This document shows, piece by piece, positions 1 through 7,157 of a stretch of DNA of 10,500 nt. The notes beneath the pieces were generated by a model. That model ran no database searches and was not told the origin of the DNA. It worked only from the letters and a program-made list of their open reading frames with translations. The stretch's first letter is position 1; every line of letters begins with the position of its first letter. The DNA is from Sulfurovum sp. (GTDB lineage Bacteria; Campylobacterota; Campylobacteria; Campylobacterales; Sulfurovaceae). Both the position numbers and the translations under genes were made by a program. The stretch spans positions 10,412 through 20,911 of the forward strand of contig DYMW01000017.1 in assembly GCA_020721385.1 (NCBI GenBank), given 5' to 3'.

Positions 1-35
1 AATATATAGAAACACAATATACATCTTCAAAATAG

Positions 36-41
36 TATAAT
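36..41 (+). promoter_or_regulatory. Candidate -10 box for the LOG-family gene
   Basis: A perfect TATAAT lies 33 bases before the first ATG of the LOG-family gene. Transcription would start near base 48, giving a leader of about 27 nt. No convincing -35 box is visible, which is usual for Campylobacterota vegetative promoters. The call rests on the hexamer and its position only, and in DNA this AT-rich a chance match is possible. Confidence 0.4.
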
Positions 42-74
42 ACGTTCAATAAAAATTAAGAAAAGATATAAAAA

Positions 75-812
75 ATGCACAAAAAAACAAAAGATAAAAA
101 CAGTATCTACCTAGACTCATGGAGTCTTTTTAAAATCATGGCTGATTTTGTTAAAGGGTATGACAATTTAGATGATGTTGGGGCAGCAGTGACGGTGTTT
201 GGCTCGGCAAGATTAAAAGAGGAACATCCTTATTATCAAAAAGCTATAAACATTGGAAAACAATTGGCTGACAATGGCTACAGTGTCATAACAGGTGGCT
301 CAATGGGCATTATGGAAGCCGCAAACAAAGGTGCTAAAGTATCGGCTCATGCAGAATCCATTGGATTGAATATTGACCTTCCTAAGGAACAAAAAGGCAA
401 TGAATATCTTGATAGAGAATTAAAATTTGATTACTTCTTTGTCAGAAAAGTGATGTTGCTCCGTTACTCTTTAGCGTATATTATTATGCCTGGTGGCTTT
501 GGGACAATGGACGAGCTGTTTGAAGTCCTAACACTCATTCAAACCAAAAAAAATTCTCCTGCTCCTGTCATATTGGTTGGCACAAACTATTGGTCACACT
601 TGGTTGACTTTATGCATACCACCATGGTAGAGTATGGAACCATTAATCAAAAAGATTTGGATTTAATTTCAATGGTTGATGATGCAGATGAAGTACTAAA
701 GATAATTGATGCCTCTTTAAATACACAACTTAAAGCCATTACCGAAATGGGACTGGAAGATTCAAGATATGGTACGATACTTAAAGAAATTCATGATACC
801 AGAGGGCATTAA
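75..812 (+). CDS. LOG-family protein (TIGR00730 type), putative nucleoside 5'-monophosphate phosphoribohydrolase
   Basis: This 245-aa soluble protein belongs to the LOG (Lonely Guy, lysine-decarboxylase-like) Rossmann family. Characterised members hydrolyse nucleoside 5'-monophosphates, including N6-isopentenyl-AMP, to the free base and ribose 5-phosphate; despite an old label they are not lysine decarboxylases. The hallmark PGGFGTMDE motif is at residues 139-147, preceded by the nucleotide-binding segment GGSMGIMEAANKGA (74-87), FGSAR (42-46), SIGLNIDLPKEQ (95-106) and the RKVMLLR segment (124-130). All catalytic motifs are intact and the length is normal. The start is the ATG at 75; the only ribosome-binding candidate is a weak purine stretch at 59-66. 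The gene stands alone, with 156 bp before rimO. The true substrate (AMP, another NMP or a modified nucleotide) cannot be told from sequence. Confidence 0.85.
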   Translation: MHKKTKDKNSIYLDSWSLFKIMADFVKGYDNLDDVGAAVTVFGSARLKEEHPYYQKAINIGKQLADNGYSVITGGSMGIMEAANKGAKVSAHAESIGLNIDLPKEQKGNEYLDRELKFDYFFVRKVMLLRYSLAYIIMPGGFGTMDELFEVLTLIQTKKNSPAPVILVGTNYWSHLVDFMHTTMVEYGTINQKDLDLISMVDDADEVLKIIDASLNTQLKAITEMGLEDSRYGTILKEIHDTRGH

Positions 813-920
813 TAATCTCTTTGGCTCAAAAAAACTGAAAAATCAAACTTGCCACAATCATCTTATTCTATTTCAAAACCGTAGACATATTGGCATATCA
901 TTTAAAAAGCATCTATTCGA

Positions 921-926
921 TACAAT
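921..926 (+). promoter_or_regulatory. Possible -10 box for rimO-tilS
   Basis: TACAAT, one mismatch from the consensus, lies 48 bases before the rimO start in the 156-bp gap after the LOG gene. No hairpin terminator for the LOG gene is visible in this gap. The match is weak, and readthrough from the LOG promoter is an alternative. Confidence 0.3.
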
Positions 927-957
927 ACAAAAAAATATCCCTTAACACCTCAACATT

Positions 958-962
958 GGAGA
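958..962 (+). promoter_or_regulatory. Ribosome binding site that fixes the TTG start of rimO
   Basis: GGAGA sits 6 nt upstream of the TTG at 969. No ATG or GTG in frame nearby gives a protein that keeps the N-terminal LGC cysteine motif, so this site supports the TTG as the true start. Confidence 0.65.
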
Positions 963-968
963 ATCAAT

Positions 969-2285
969 TTGTCAAATAAAAAACTGCACCTCGTAAGCCT
1001 TGGCTGTACCAAAAACCTTGTCGATAGTGAGGTAATGTTGGGTCGTCTTAAAGAGTATAAACTCTGTGATGATGCGAGTAGTGCTGATGTCATTATTGTC
1101 AATACTTGTGGCTTTATTGATGCTGCCAAACAAGAGAGCATTAACACCATTTTAAACCTTCATGAAGAGCGTAAAGAGGGTTCCCTATTGGTCATGAGTG
1201 GATGCCTTAGTGAACGTTATAAAGAGGAGTTACAGCGGGACTTACCCGAAATTGACATCTTTACAGGCGTGGGTGATTATGAACAGATAGACAAACTTAT
1301 TGCCGAAAAAAAAGGTGCATTCTCACCAGAAGTTTACTTAGCTAACGAAAATGCTGAACGGGTTATTACAGGTTCCAATACCCATGCCTACATTAAAATA
1401 GCAGAAGGGTGTAATCAGAGTTGTTCATTTTGTGCCATTCCTTCGTTTAAAGGGAAACTCCATTCACGTACCTTACTCTCAATTGAAAAAGAACTCAAAG
1501 CATTGATTGCTAGAGGCTTTTATGAGTTCTCCTTTATCTCTCAAGACTCTTCTAGCTTTGGACGTGACTTGGGTCTAAAAGATGGCTTAATTGATTTAAT
1601 CCAAACTGTTGAAGCCATTGAGGGTGTCAAAGTTGCCCGTATTTTATACCTCTATCCAAGTACCACCACCTTTAAACTGATTGATACCATTGCTGACTCT
1701 AAAATCTTTGAGACCTATTATGATATGCCCATTCAACAGATTGATGATGGTCTTTTAAAACTAATGAGAAGAGGATTTGGAGAGAGAAAAACCATTGAGC
1801 TTTTAGAACACATGAAATCTAAAAAAGATGCCTTTATACGTACCTCAATCATCGCAGGTCACCCTGGTGAAACCGAAGAAGCTTTTGAGCGTGTTTGTGA
1901 CTTTATGCGTGAATTTAAATTTGACCGATTCAATGTTTTCTTCTATTCCAATGAAGAGACCACTCCTGCATTTACCATGAAACCTGTTGAAGAAGAGGTC
2001 ATCGAAGAACGTGTTGAAATTCTTGAAGAGATTGCCAATGAGACCACACAATACTCTTTAGAAAAGATGATAGGTAAAACCATTACTATCATTCTTGAAG
2101 GCGAGAGTGATGAACATGAGTACATTCTTTCAGCCCGTCCAACCCTTTGGGCAAGAGAGATTGATGGTGAAATTCTGATTAACGATACCAATGATTTAGA
2201 GATTAAATTTGGTCAACTCTATCAAGCCAACATTACTGAAATTGTAGGTGATCAACTCTTGGCAACCCTCGTTAAATCCCTATAG
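969..2285 (+). CDS. rimO: Ribosomal protein S12 methylthiotransferase RimO
   Basis: RimO is a radical-SAM methylthiotransferase that adds a methylthio group to a conserved aspartate of ribosomal protein S12. The 438-aa length is normal. The N-terminal UPF0004 domain carries the three ligands of the auxiliary iron-sulfur cluster at Cys13 (LGCTKN), Cys47 (NTCGF) and Cys79 (SGC). The radical-SAM CxxxCxxC motif is at Cys148, Cys152 and Cys155, in EGCNQSCSFCAIPSFKG. A C-terminal TRAM domain spans about 370-438. The surrounding IAEGCN and IPSFKGKLHSR context is typical of RimO and differs from MiaB, which is encoded separately at 5853-7151. Translation starts at TTG (see the GGAGA site). tilS begins one base after the stop codon, so the two genes are probably co-transcribed and translationally coupled. 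Confidence 0.95.
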   Translation: MSNKKLHLVSLGCTKNLVDSEVMLGRLKEYKLCDDASSADVIIVNTCGFIDAAKQESINTILNLHEERKEGSLLVMSGCLSERYKEELQRDLPEIDIFTGVGDYEQIDKLIAEKKGAFSPEVYLANENAERVITGSNTHAYIKIAEGCNQSCSFCAIPSFKGKLHSRTLLSIEKELKALIARGFYEFSFISQDSSSFGRDLGLKDGLIDLIQTVEAIEGVKVARILYLYPSTTTFKLIDTIADSKIFETYYDMPIQQIDDGLLKLMRRGFGERKTIELLEHMKSKKDAFIRTSIIAGHPGETEEAFERVCDFMREFKFDRFNVFFYSNEETTPAFTMKPVEEEVIEERVEILEEIANETTQYSLEKMIGKTITIILEGESDEHEYILSARPTLWAREIDGEILINDTNDLEIKFGQLYQANITEIVGDQLLATLVKSL

Positions 2286-2286
2286 A

Positions 2287-3279
2287 ATGATTTATTTAGA
2301 TGAAACCACTCTAGCCCGACTTAAAACCAGTAAAAACTTACTCGCTTTTTCGGCTGGTGTTGATTCATCGGCTCTCTTTTTTTTACTTCTTGAACACCAT
2401 ATCTCTTTTGACATTGCATTGGTCAATTATGGTTTACGCCACAATGCCCAACAAGAAGAGGCACATGCCATTGCTTTGGCAAAGCAACATCACCTCAAAG
2501 CTTTCACCACACAAGCCCCACAATTTACCAACAATTTTGAAAAAAATGCCCGTGTGTTTCGCTATAATTTTTTTAAATCACTCATAATGCAACATCACTA
2601 TGATAATTTATTAACAGCCCATCAACTCAACGACCAATTGGAGTGGTTTTTAATGCGTTTAACTAAAGGTGCAGGTACGGTGGAATTGATGGGATTAGAA
2701 GCCATCTCAAATAGAGAAAACCCTAGCTATACGCTTGTTCGTCCCCTATTACATCATTCTAAAGAGGAATTACTCAACTATCTTCATAGCTATAACTATC
2801 CCTATTTTATTGATGAGAGTAACCAAAGTGAAGATTATGAACGTAACCGTTTTAGAAAACACTTTTCAGACAAATTGATAGAAAAGTACAAAGAGGGAAT
2901 TACTCGAAGTTTTGACTATTTAAAAGAAGATAAAAACGTTTTAAACACAGGATATCACGAAGTTTTTCACCATAAAGAACTCTATATTTTAAACCATACC
3001 AATCCAATGATGAAAACCCGTTTGATTGACCAATATTTAAAAAAATTGGGTTATCTACTCTCGGCTAAACAACGTAAAGAGATAGAAAAAGAGCATTCAT
3101 TGGTCATTGGAGGAGTGTGGGCAATAGAGATACAACAAACGTATATCTATATTGCTCCATATCAGAAAACCATATTGCCAAAAAAATATAAAGAGGCTTG
3201 TCGTTTAGCAAAAGTACCCTCCAAAATACGAGGATATTGCTATACCATCAATCTAACACCTACAAAGTTCGAAGTGTAA
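2287..3279 (+). CDS. tilS: tRNA(Ile)-lysidine synthetase TilS, short form
   Basis: TilS uses ATP to join lysine to C34 of the CAU-anticodon tRNA-Ile, so that it reads AUA instead of AUG; it is normally essential. The open frame extends back to 2248 inside rimO, but the ATG at 2287, one base after the rimO stop, is the likely start and gives 330 aa. The PP-loop is SAGVDSSAL (22-30), a variant of the usual SGGxDS. It is followed by VNYGLRHNAQQEE (46-58), then HQLNDQLEWFLMRLTKGAG, which matches the family HxxDDQxET-type motif, and LVRPLL. The YERNRFR stretch is the conserved tRNA-contact region. At 330 aa it lacks the long C-terminal domains of the 432-aa E. coli enzyme, as other short-form TilS proteins do. 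No clear ribosome binding site is seen, so coupling to rimO is likely. Confidence 0.92.
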   Translation: MIYLDETTLARLKTSKNLLAFSAGVDSSALFFLLLEHHISFDIALVNYGLRHNAQQEEAHAIALAKQHHLKAFTTQAPQFTNNFEKNARVFRYNFFKSLIMQHHYDNLLTAHQLNDQLEWFLMRLTKGAGTVELMGLEAISNRENPSYTLVRPLLHHSKEELLNYLHSYNYPYFIDESNQSEDYERNRFRKHFSDKLIEKYKEGITRSFDYLKEDKNVLNTGYHEVFHHKELYILNHTNPMMKTRLIDQYLKKLGYLLSAKQRKEIEKEHSLVIGGVWAIEIQQTYIYIAPYQKTILPKKYKEACRLAKVPSKIRGYCYTINLTPTKFEV

Positions 3280-3682
3280 ATTTGACCTTTAGCATTTTAT
3301 CTGCTTCTGTCTCATATATTAAATTGTTGTCCACACGAACTTTATAGCGTAAAGAAATTGCTTTTAAAAATTTATGAAATTTATCCATTTCAGCCATATT
3401 AACACCAATAACAACTTCATAAGCTCCATCTTCTAAAGGCTCAACCAATACGGTTTCAAACAACTTTTTTGTCTCTTCTAAAAACAATTTTTTATCAAAA
3501 AGTTTGGCATCTTCTTGAATCCCTTGACTCAAAGCCATACGCTTTAACGCTGTCTCTTTGGTTTCATAACTTTTTACATTTGAATAGTACTCTATCATGT
3601 TCGGAACAACCCATACTACAAGTACGACTACCGACAGTACAAATAAAATTTTACTCATTAATGATGTTTTTCTTAATCTCAC
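3260..3682 (-). CDS. Single-pass membrane protein, GspM/PilO-like (tentative)
   Basis: This 140-aa protein is not recognised by name. A basic N-terminus (MRLRKTSLMSK) leads into one hydrophobic helix at about 11-28 (ILFVLSVVVLVVWVVP). A short helical stretch follows, then an alpha/beta region (75-140) ending in alternating strands. This is the layout of GspM and PilO: one inner-membrane helix plus a small periplasmic ferredoxin-like domain. The start used is GTG at 3682, 15 nt after the stop of the upstream gene; an ATG at 3658 would give 132 aa and also has a purine-rich stretch upstream. It follows the 415-aa gene in what looks like a two-gene operon, and the pairing is the main support for the tentative call. 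Its end overlaps tilS by 20 bp on the opposite strand. The GspM/PilO assignment is inference from architecture, not from a diagnostic motif. Confidence 0.6.
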   Translation of the reverse strand: MRLRKTSLMSKILFVLSVVVLVVWVVPNMIEYYSNVKSYETKETALKRMALSQGIQEDAKLFDKKLFLEETKKLFETVLVEPLEDGAYEVVIGVNMAEMDKFHKFLKAISLRYKVRVDNNLIYETEADKMLKVKFTLRTL

Positions 3683-3697
3683 AACTGTTGTCTACTT

Positions 3698-4945
3698 TCA
3701 TATTTTAGATTTAAATGAAAATTCTGTCATAAAATTTTCAAGTGGTTTAATAATAAATTCTCCACCCGTATAAAGTGCATCCAAACTGTTTCGTAATGGT
3801 TCAATACCCCAAACAATACCCGTTAAATCAACATTACGTGTTGAGATGGTGGCTTTTTTTAGCTCTGCACTTTTACCCATTGCTGTAAAAATATTGTCTG
3901 AAATGGAAACCAACGCTTCATTCTCATTCTGTGCACCAATTTGTGATTCAATGGCTACGACATTTTTTAATATTATATCATTTTTAAAAGAAAAATAACT
4001 ACCAGCACCCACAACAAATAAGATAGGAATGAAAGAAGCTAAAACTTGTACCACACTCACATGTCCTTTTCTAGACCCACCAAAAAGCAGTTTTAATTTC
4101 TCAAAAAATGATGCCTCTTGGTGTTCTTTTTTTGCACTAAGCCGAATATCATCTAAACTGTTTCCTTGTGTTGTTGCTTCTGCTTCACCGATTTGAACAT
4201 CACCATCATTCACACGACGTTGTTGTTTCCATGTTGCTTTAATATAACTGCTAGATGCTCGTTCTGGTGTACCTGCCATGTGGTGTAAAAGATTGTGAAT
4301 ATTGTTCTGTGTTGGTAAAATTTTTAAAGACAACTCTTCTCGTAAAACTTTAAGCAACTTTGGAGACTCGTCGGTCACCAACATCTCAATATGGTCAGCA
4401 AACTTATAAGCAATTTTATAATAGGCTTTCATACTTTTATAAACACGCTCAGCAACCTGCTTTTCTGATAATCCTCGTGTTCCAATAACCCAACTTTGAT
4501 GAATGGCTTCATTGGTTGCAAACATCATATAAAGTTTACGGTCAAACAGTCCAATCAGTAGCGTTAACTTGTTGTCTAATTTCTTTTTATACTCTTCATA
4601 TAAAATGGCAAAAGGTGAAAAATAAAGCGTGGTCGGAATATTGCTCAAATCAATATGTTCTTGAACCACATAATTGTTGTCAAATATTTTTGCTGTTGCT
4701 CTGTTCTTATCTTCCGTATTGGTTACTTTTTGATCAGGTGCTAAAGAGACAGAAGCTATCTGTATATTGGGATATTGCGATTGAAGAAGACGAATACGCT
4801 CTATCAATTTTTCCTTCTCACTCTCGTGAAACTGCTCAATCTCTTTAACAATAAATCCATCATTGGTTTGAATGGCATGATTTAAAAAATAAAATTCTCT
4901 CTCTTTATAATGTGTAATGGTGACATATTTTTCTTGATTACGCAT
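3698..4945 (-). CDS. Membrane protein with PilM/GspL-like cytoplasmic domain and PilN-like periplasmic domain (tentative)
   Basis: This 415-aa protein has no confident name. Residues 1-240 look like a cytoplasmic actin-like (ASKHA) domain as in PilM and GspL: a strand pair around KLTLLIGLFDRKLYMMF (126-142) and SWVIG (151-155), a helix AERVYKSMKAYYKIAY (165-180), then a strand and helix (EMLVTDESPKLLKVLREEL, 187-205) where PilM-type proteins place their late nucleotide-site segment. No clear phosphate-binding glycine loop is seen, so ATP binding may be lost, as in GspL. A polar linker (240-290) leads to one transmembrane helix (about 297-317) and a periplasmic domain of about 95 residues with the predicted mix of helix and strand of PilN or the GspL C-terminus. 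The ATG at 4945 has a strong GAGGAG site at 4951-4956. It heads a two-gene unit with the 140-aa gene. No secretin, ATPase or pilin gene lies in the window. Confidence 0.6.
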   Translation of the reverse strand: MRNQEKYVTITHYKEREFYFLNHAIQTNDGFIVKEIEQFHESEKEKLIERIRLLQSQYPNIQIASVSLAPDQKVTNTEDKNRATAKIFDNNYVVQEHIDLSNIPTTLYFSPFAILYEEYKKKLDNKLTLLIGLFDRKLYMMFATNEAIHQSWVIGTRGLSEKQVAERVYKSMKAYYKIAYKFADHIEMLVTDESPKLLKVLREELSLKILPTQNNIHNLLHHMAGTPERASSSYIKATWKQQRRVNDGDVQIGEAEATTQGNSLDDIRLSAKKEHQEASFFEKLKLLFGGSRKGHVSVVQVLASFIPILFVVGAGSYFSFKNDIILKNVVAIESQIGAQNENEALVSISDNIFTAMGKSAELKKATISTRNVDLTGIVWGIEPLRNSLDALYTGGEFIIKPLENFMTEFSFKSKI

Positions 4946-4950
4946 TGTTT

Positions 4951-4956
4951 CTCCTC
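4951..4956 (-). promoter_or_regulatory. Strong ribosome binding site of the 415-aa gene
   Basis: On the minus strand GAGGAG, followed by AAACA, lies directly before the ATG at 4945. It is the strongest Shine-Dalgarno sequence among the leftward genes and fixes this start. Confidence 0.75.
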
Positions 4957-5034
4957 AATTATCATTCTATAAAAGTTTTAATCTAGTTAATGTAAAAATT
5001 TATTAATATTTTCTCTTAAACTAAGCATGAAATG

Positions 5035-5043
5035 ATTATATCA
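5035..5043 (-). promoter_or_regulatory. Extended -10 promoter for the 415-aa / 140-aa operon
   Basis: The minus strand reads TGATATAAT, a perfect extended -10 element (TGnTATAAT). Transcription would start near 5028, giving a leader of about 80 nt before the ATG at 4945. No -35 hexamer is evident; an extended -10 can work without one. The phased A-tracts at 5069-5095 lie directly upstream in the direction of transcription. Confidence 0.6.
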
Positions 5044-5068
5044 AATCTTTCATAATTAACAGCTTATG

Positions 5069-5095
5069 TTTTTTTATATTTTTTTATATTTTTTT
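5069..5095. repeat. Three T7 tracts repeated every 10 bp (phased A/T tracts)
   Basis: Three runs of seven T (5069-5075, 5079-5085, 5089-5095) are separated by ATA. Their centres are exactly 10 bp apart, close to one helical turn. On the minus strand they are A7 tracts lying about 41-67 bases upstream of the predicted start of the 415-aa operon, where UP elements bind the RNA polymerase alpha subunit. In-phase A-tracts of this length bend DNA. The rest of the 294-bp gap (4946-5239) is very AT-rich, with a TTTAAA-type repeat near 5162-5178. I see no gene, RNA or clear hairpin terminator in it. Confidence 0.7.
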
Positions 5096-5239
5096 AACAT
5101 CCTAAAAAAAGTGTTGTAAAAATACATACTTAATCTTAGTGGTATAAATCTTTAAATAAGCTTTAAATTTAAATTTAATAAAAAAATTAATGATAAAAAA
5201 ATGAATTGAACGAGATAAAGAAAAAAGAATGCAACAAAA

Positions 5240-5860
5240 TTATAATGCGTATGTTGTCATTTGTGTTTGCAGATATTTTTTAGCTTCCTCTTTTTCCATA
5301 CCCTCAATATAAAGAACCTGATGATAAATATCCAAAGAAGTAAAGGGTTTTGGTACAACAAATTGATCCCAACTTTTTAACTGCCAATAAGAAACCGCCT
5401 GATAATTAACCACCATCAACGGAAGATTTGAACGCAAAGCCAATACAATCGCACCATCACTCATACTGTAACGAGGTCCTCTTGGTCCATCTGGAGTTAT
5501 CATCACAGAATAGCCCTCTTTAATCGCTTTAATCGCATTGATTAATACCGATTTTGCTCCCCGTTTAGAAGAACCACGCAGAGGAAGAATATTTAAAAAA
5601 CTCAATGTTTTAGCAATTAAATCCCCATCAAAATGTTGTGAGATAATGGCAGAAGTTGGCTGTTGTTGACGAAGTTTTCTATAGACTTGTGGGGCAATAA
5701 AAAGTTCAGCATGCCAAGTGACCGCCATACATTGCCCCACTATAGGTTCATTGATAAAATGATATTTTTTATGATACGTTGTCCATAAAAGACGCATCGC
5801 TACAAAAAGAAGGGAAGGAATAAAAATAACTCCCAATTTTCGTAACCATTCTTTACGCAC
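5240..5860 (-). CDS. DUF374 family lysophospholipid acyltransferase-like protein
   Basis: This 206-aa protein fits the DUF374 branch of the LPLAT acyltransferase superfamily, which moves acyl groups onto lipid or lipid A precursors at the inner membrane. An N-terminal hydrophobic stretch (about 9-27) may anchor it. Family marks seen are TWHAELF (48-54), SQHFDGDLIAKTL (74-86), LPLRGSSKRGA (92-102) and ITPDGPRGPRYSMSDGAIVLA (about 121-141). The last of these is the strongest. The length is normal. The start is GTG at 5860, whose codon overlaps the miaB stop in the 8-base string GTGCGTAA; an AGAGGGAA site just upstream within miaB supports it. Overlap with miaB points to translational coupling. 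The acyl donor and acceptor cannot be inferred, and no lipid A or phospholipid genes are adjacent. Confidence 0.82.
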   Translation of the reverse strand: MRKEWLRKLGVIFIPSLLFVAMRLLWTTYHKKYHFINEPIVGQCMAVTWHAELFIAPQVYRKLRQQQPTSAIISQHFDGDLIAKTLSFLNILPLRGSSKRGAKSVLINAIKAIKEGYSVMITPDGPRGPRYSMSDGAIVLALRSNLPLMVVNYQAVSYWQLKSWDQFVVPKPFTSLDIYHQVLYIEGMEKEEAKKYLQTQMTTYAL

Positions 5861-7151
5861 AAACGGTTCCCTCTAAAGCACCTCGTGAGACTTTATTCAC
5901 TTTGACTTTAACTATTTTGCCCAACAGCTCTTCACTGCCTTCGACAAAAAAGAGTTTTCCATCATCGCTACGCCCAGAAATTTTTCCAGCAGCTTTAAGT
6001 TCATCAAAATAGACCCAATGCTCTTGATTCATTTGGGCATTCATCACTTCATCTAAAATTTCAGTGTGTCTATTTTGTAATCGGGTTAAACGCTCTGAAG
6101 CCATCTCATTGGGAATCTGATTCTCAAACTCTGCTGCTTTGGTATGTGGTCGTGGTGAATATTTAAATGAAAAAAGTTGCTCAAAACGAACTTGCTCTAA
6201 CACGTCCATTGTATCTTCAAAATCTTCATCACTCTCCCCTGGAAAACCTACGATTATATCCGTTGAAATGGTCGCCACAGGACAAAGTGTTCTTATCTTT
6301 TCACATCGATTTAAAAACCACTCTTTAGAATAGCCTCTTTTCATATCTTTAAGCAAAGAGGTAGAACCACTCTGAAGTGGTACATGAATCTGTTTGCATA
6401 TTTTAGGATTGTTCGCAAACTCTTCTAAAAAAGCATCGTCCATGTGCAAAGGATGTGGTGAAGTAAAACGAATACGCTCTAGCCCCTCTATGGTAGAAAT
6501 TTTTTGTAACAACTCTGTAAAATTACACTGTTCCTGATCAGCATTGAAATATTTACCATAGTTGTTAACATTTTGACCCAAAAGTATTACCTCTTTGGCA
6601 CCACCATCAACCGCTTTTTGAATCTCTTGTACAATTAGATAAGAAGGAATCGAAACCTCTTCACCCCGTGTTGCAGGAACAATACAAAATGTACATGACT
6701 TATCACAGCCCATCGAGATGTTGACCATGGCTTTAAAAGTGTTGGTTCGATACTCACCAAAAGTATAGGTACTGTCATCATAATGAATGTCTATCTCAAC
6801 GGCATGTTTTTTATCAACCACTTCCGTGATTTTAGAGATATTTCTAGCTCCAAGTACAAAACTCACCGAAGGAGCTCTTCTAATAATCTCTTTACCCAAA
6901 TGTGATGCGGTACACCCTGTTACACCGATTTTCGCATCTTTTTTCTTGTATTTATTAAAAACACCTATCTCAGAAAAAAGTTTTGAAACGGGTTTCTCTC
7001 GTACACTACAAGTATTAATAATAATTAAATCTGCTTCGCTTAACTCTTGCGTTAACTCATACGGCTCTTTATTGTTGAGTTCTGCAATCATGTGTTCACT
7101 ATCACGAACATTCATTGCACACCCTAAGGTTTCTATGTATAATTTTTTCAT
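5853..7151 (-). CDS. miaB: tRNA-2-methylthio-N6-dimethylallyladenosine synthase MiaB
   Basis: MiaB is a radical-SAM methylthiotransferase that turns i6A37 into ms2i6A37 in tRNAs that read UNN codons, improving decoding. MiaA, which makes i6A37, is not in the window. The frame can begin with TTG at 7154, but the next codon is ATG (7151) and is the likelier start, giving 432 aa. Counting from the TTG, auxiliary-cluster cysteines are Cys12 (LGCAMN), Cys49 (NTCSVRE) and Cys81 (TGC), and the SAM-cluster cysteines are Cys150, Cys154 and Cys157 in MGCDKSCTFCIVPATRGEE. MiaB-specific segments include LGQNVNNYG, FTSPHP and VPLQSGS. A TRAM domain follows at about 370-433. The length is standard. The gene starts 6 nt after the HP0268-like gene and ends overlapping the acyltransferase, so all three are probably one transcript. 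Confidence 0.96.
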   Translation of the reverse strand: MKKLYIETLGCAMNVRDSEHMIAELNNKEPYELTQELSEADLIIINTCSVREKPVSKLFSEIGVFNKYKKKDAKIGVTGCTASHLGKEIIRRAPSVSFVLGARNISKITEVVDKKHAVEIDIHYDDSTYTFGEYRTNTFKAMVNISMGCDKSCTFCIVPATRGEEVSIPSYLIVQEIQKAVDGGAKEVILLGQNVNNYGKYFNADQEQCNFTELLQKISTIEGLERIRFTSPHPLHMDDAFLEEFANNPKICKQIHVPLQSGSTSLLKDMKRGYSKEWFLNRCEKIRTLCPVATISTDIIVGFPGESDEDFEDTMDVLEQVRFEQLFSFKYSPRPHTKAAEFENQIPNEMASERLTRLQNRHTEILDEVMNAQMNQEHWVYFDELKAAGKISGRSDDGKLFFVEGSEELLGKIVKVKVNKVSRGALEGTVCA

Positions 7152-7157
7152 CAATGG

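Noticed and set aside
75..812. Lysine decarboxylase
   Set aside because: The PGGxGTxxE motif marks the LOG family, whose old lysine decarboxylase label is an error; no PLP-binding site is present.
2248..2286. Longer N-terminus for TilS starting inside rimO
   Set aside because: The added 13 residues do not resemble TilS, and the ATG at 2287 gives the usual start just before the PP-loop domain.
4516..4848. Open frame of 110 codons on the plus strand inside the 415-aa gene
   Set aside because: It is antisense to a gene with a strong ribosome binding site and coherent domain layout, and shows no recognisable protein features.
5069..5095. T-rich tracts read as an intrinsic terminator on the plus strand
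   Set aside because: No GC-bearing stem precedes the tracts, and no plus-strand gene ends nearby; phased tracts upstream of a minus-strand promoter explain them better.
5162..5178. TTTAAA-type short repeat as a regulatory palindrome
   Set aside because: In DNA this AT-rich such self-complementary runs are expected by chance, and it sits near the end of the acyltransferase gene, away from any promoter candidate.
969..7151. rimO and miaB as a recent local duplication
   Set aside because: Both are ancient separate methylthiotransferase families. Their motif contexts differ clearly and they lie on opposite strands with unrelated genes between them.
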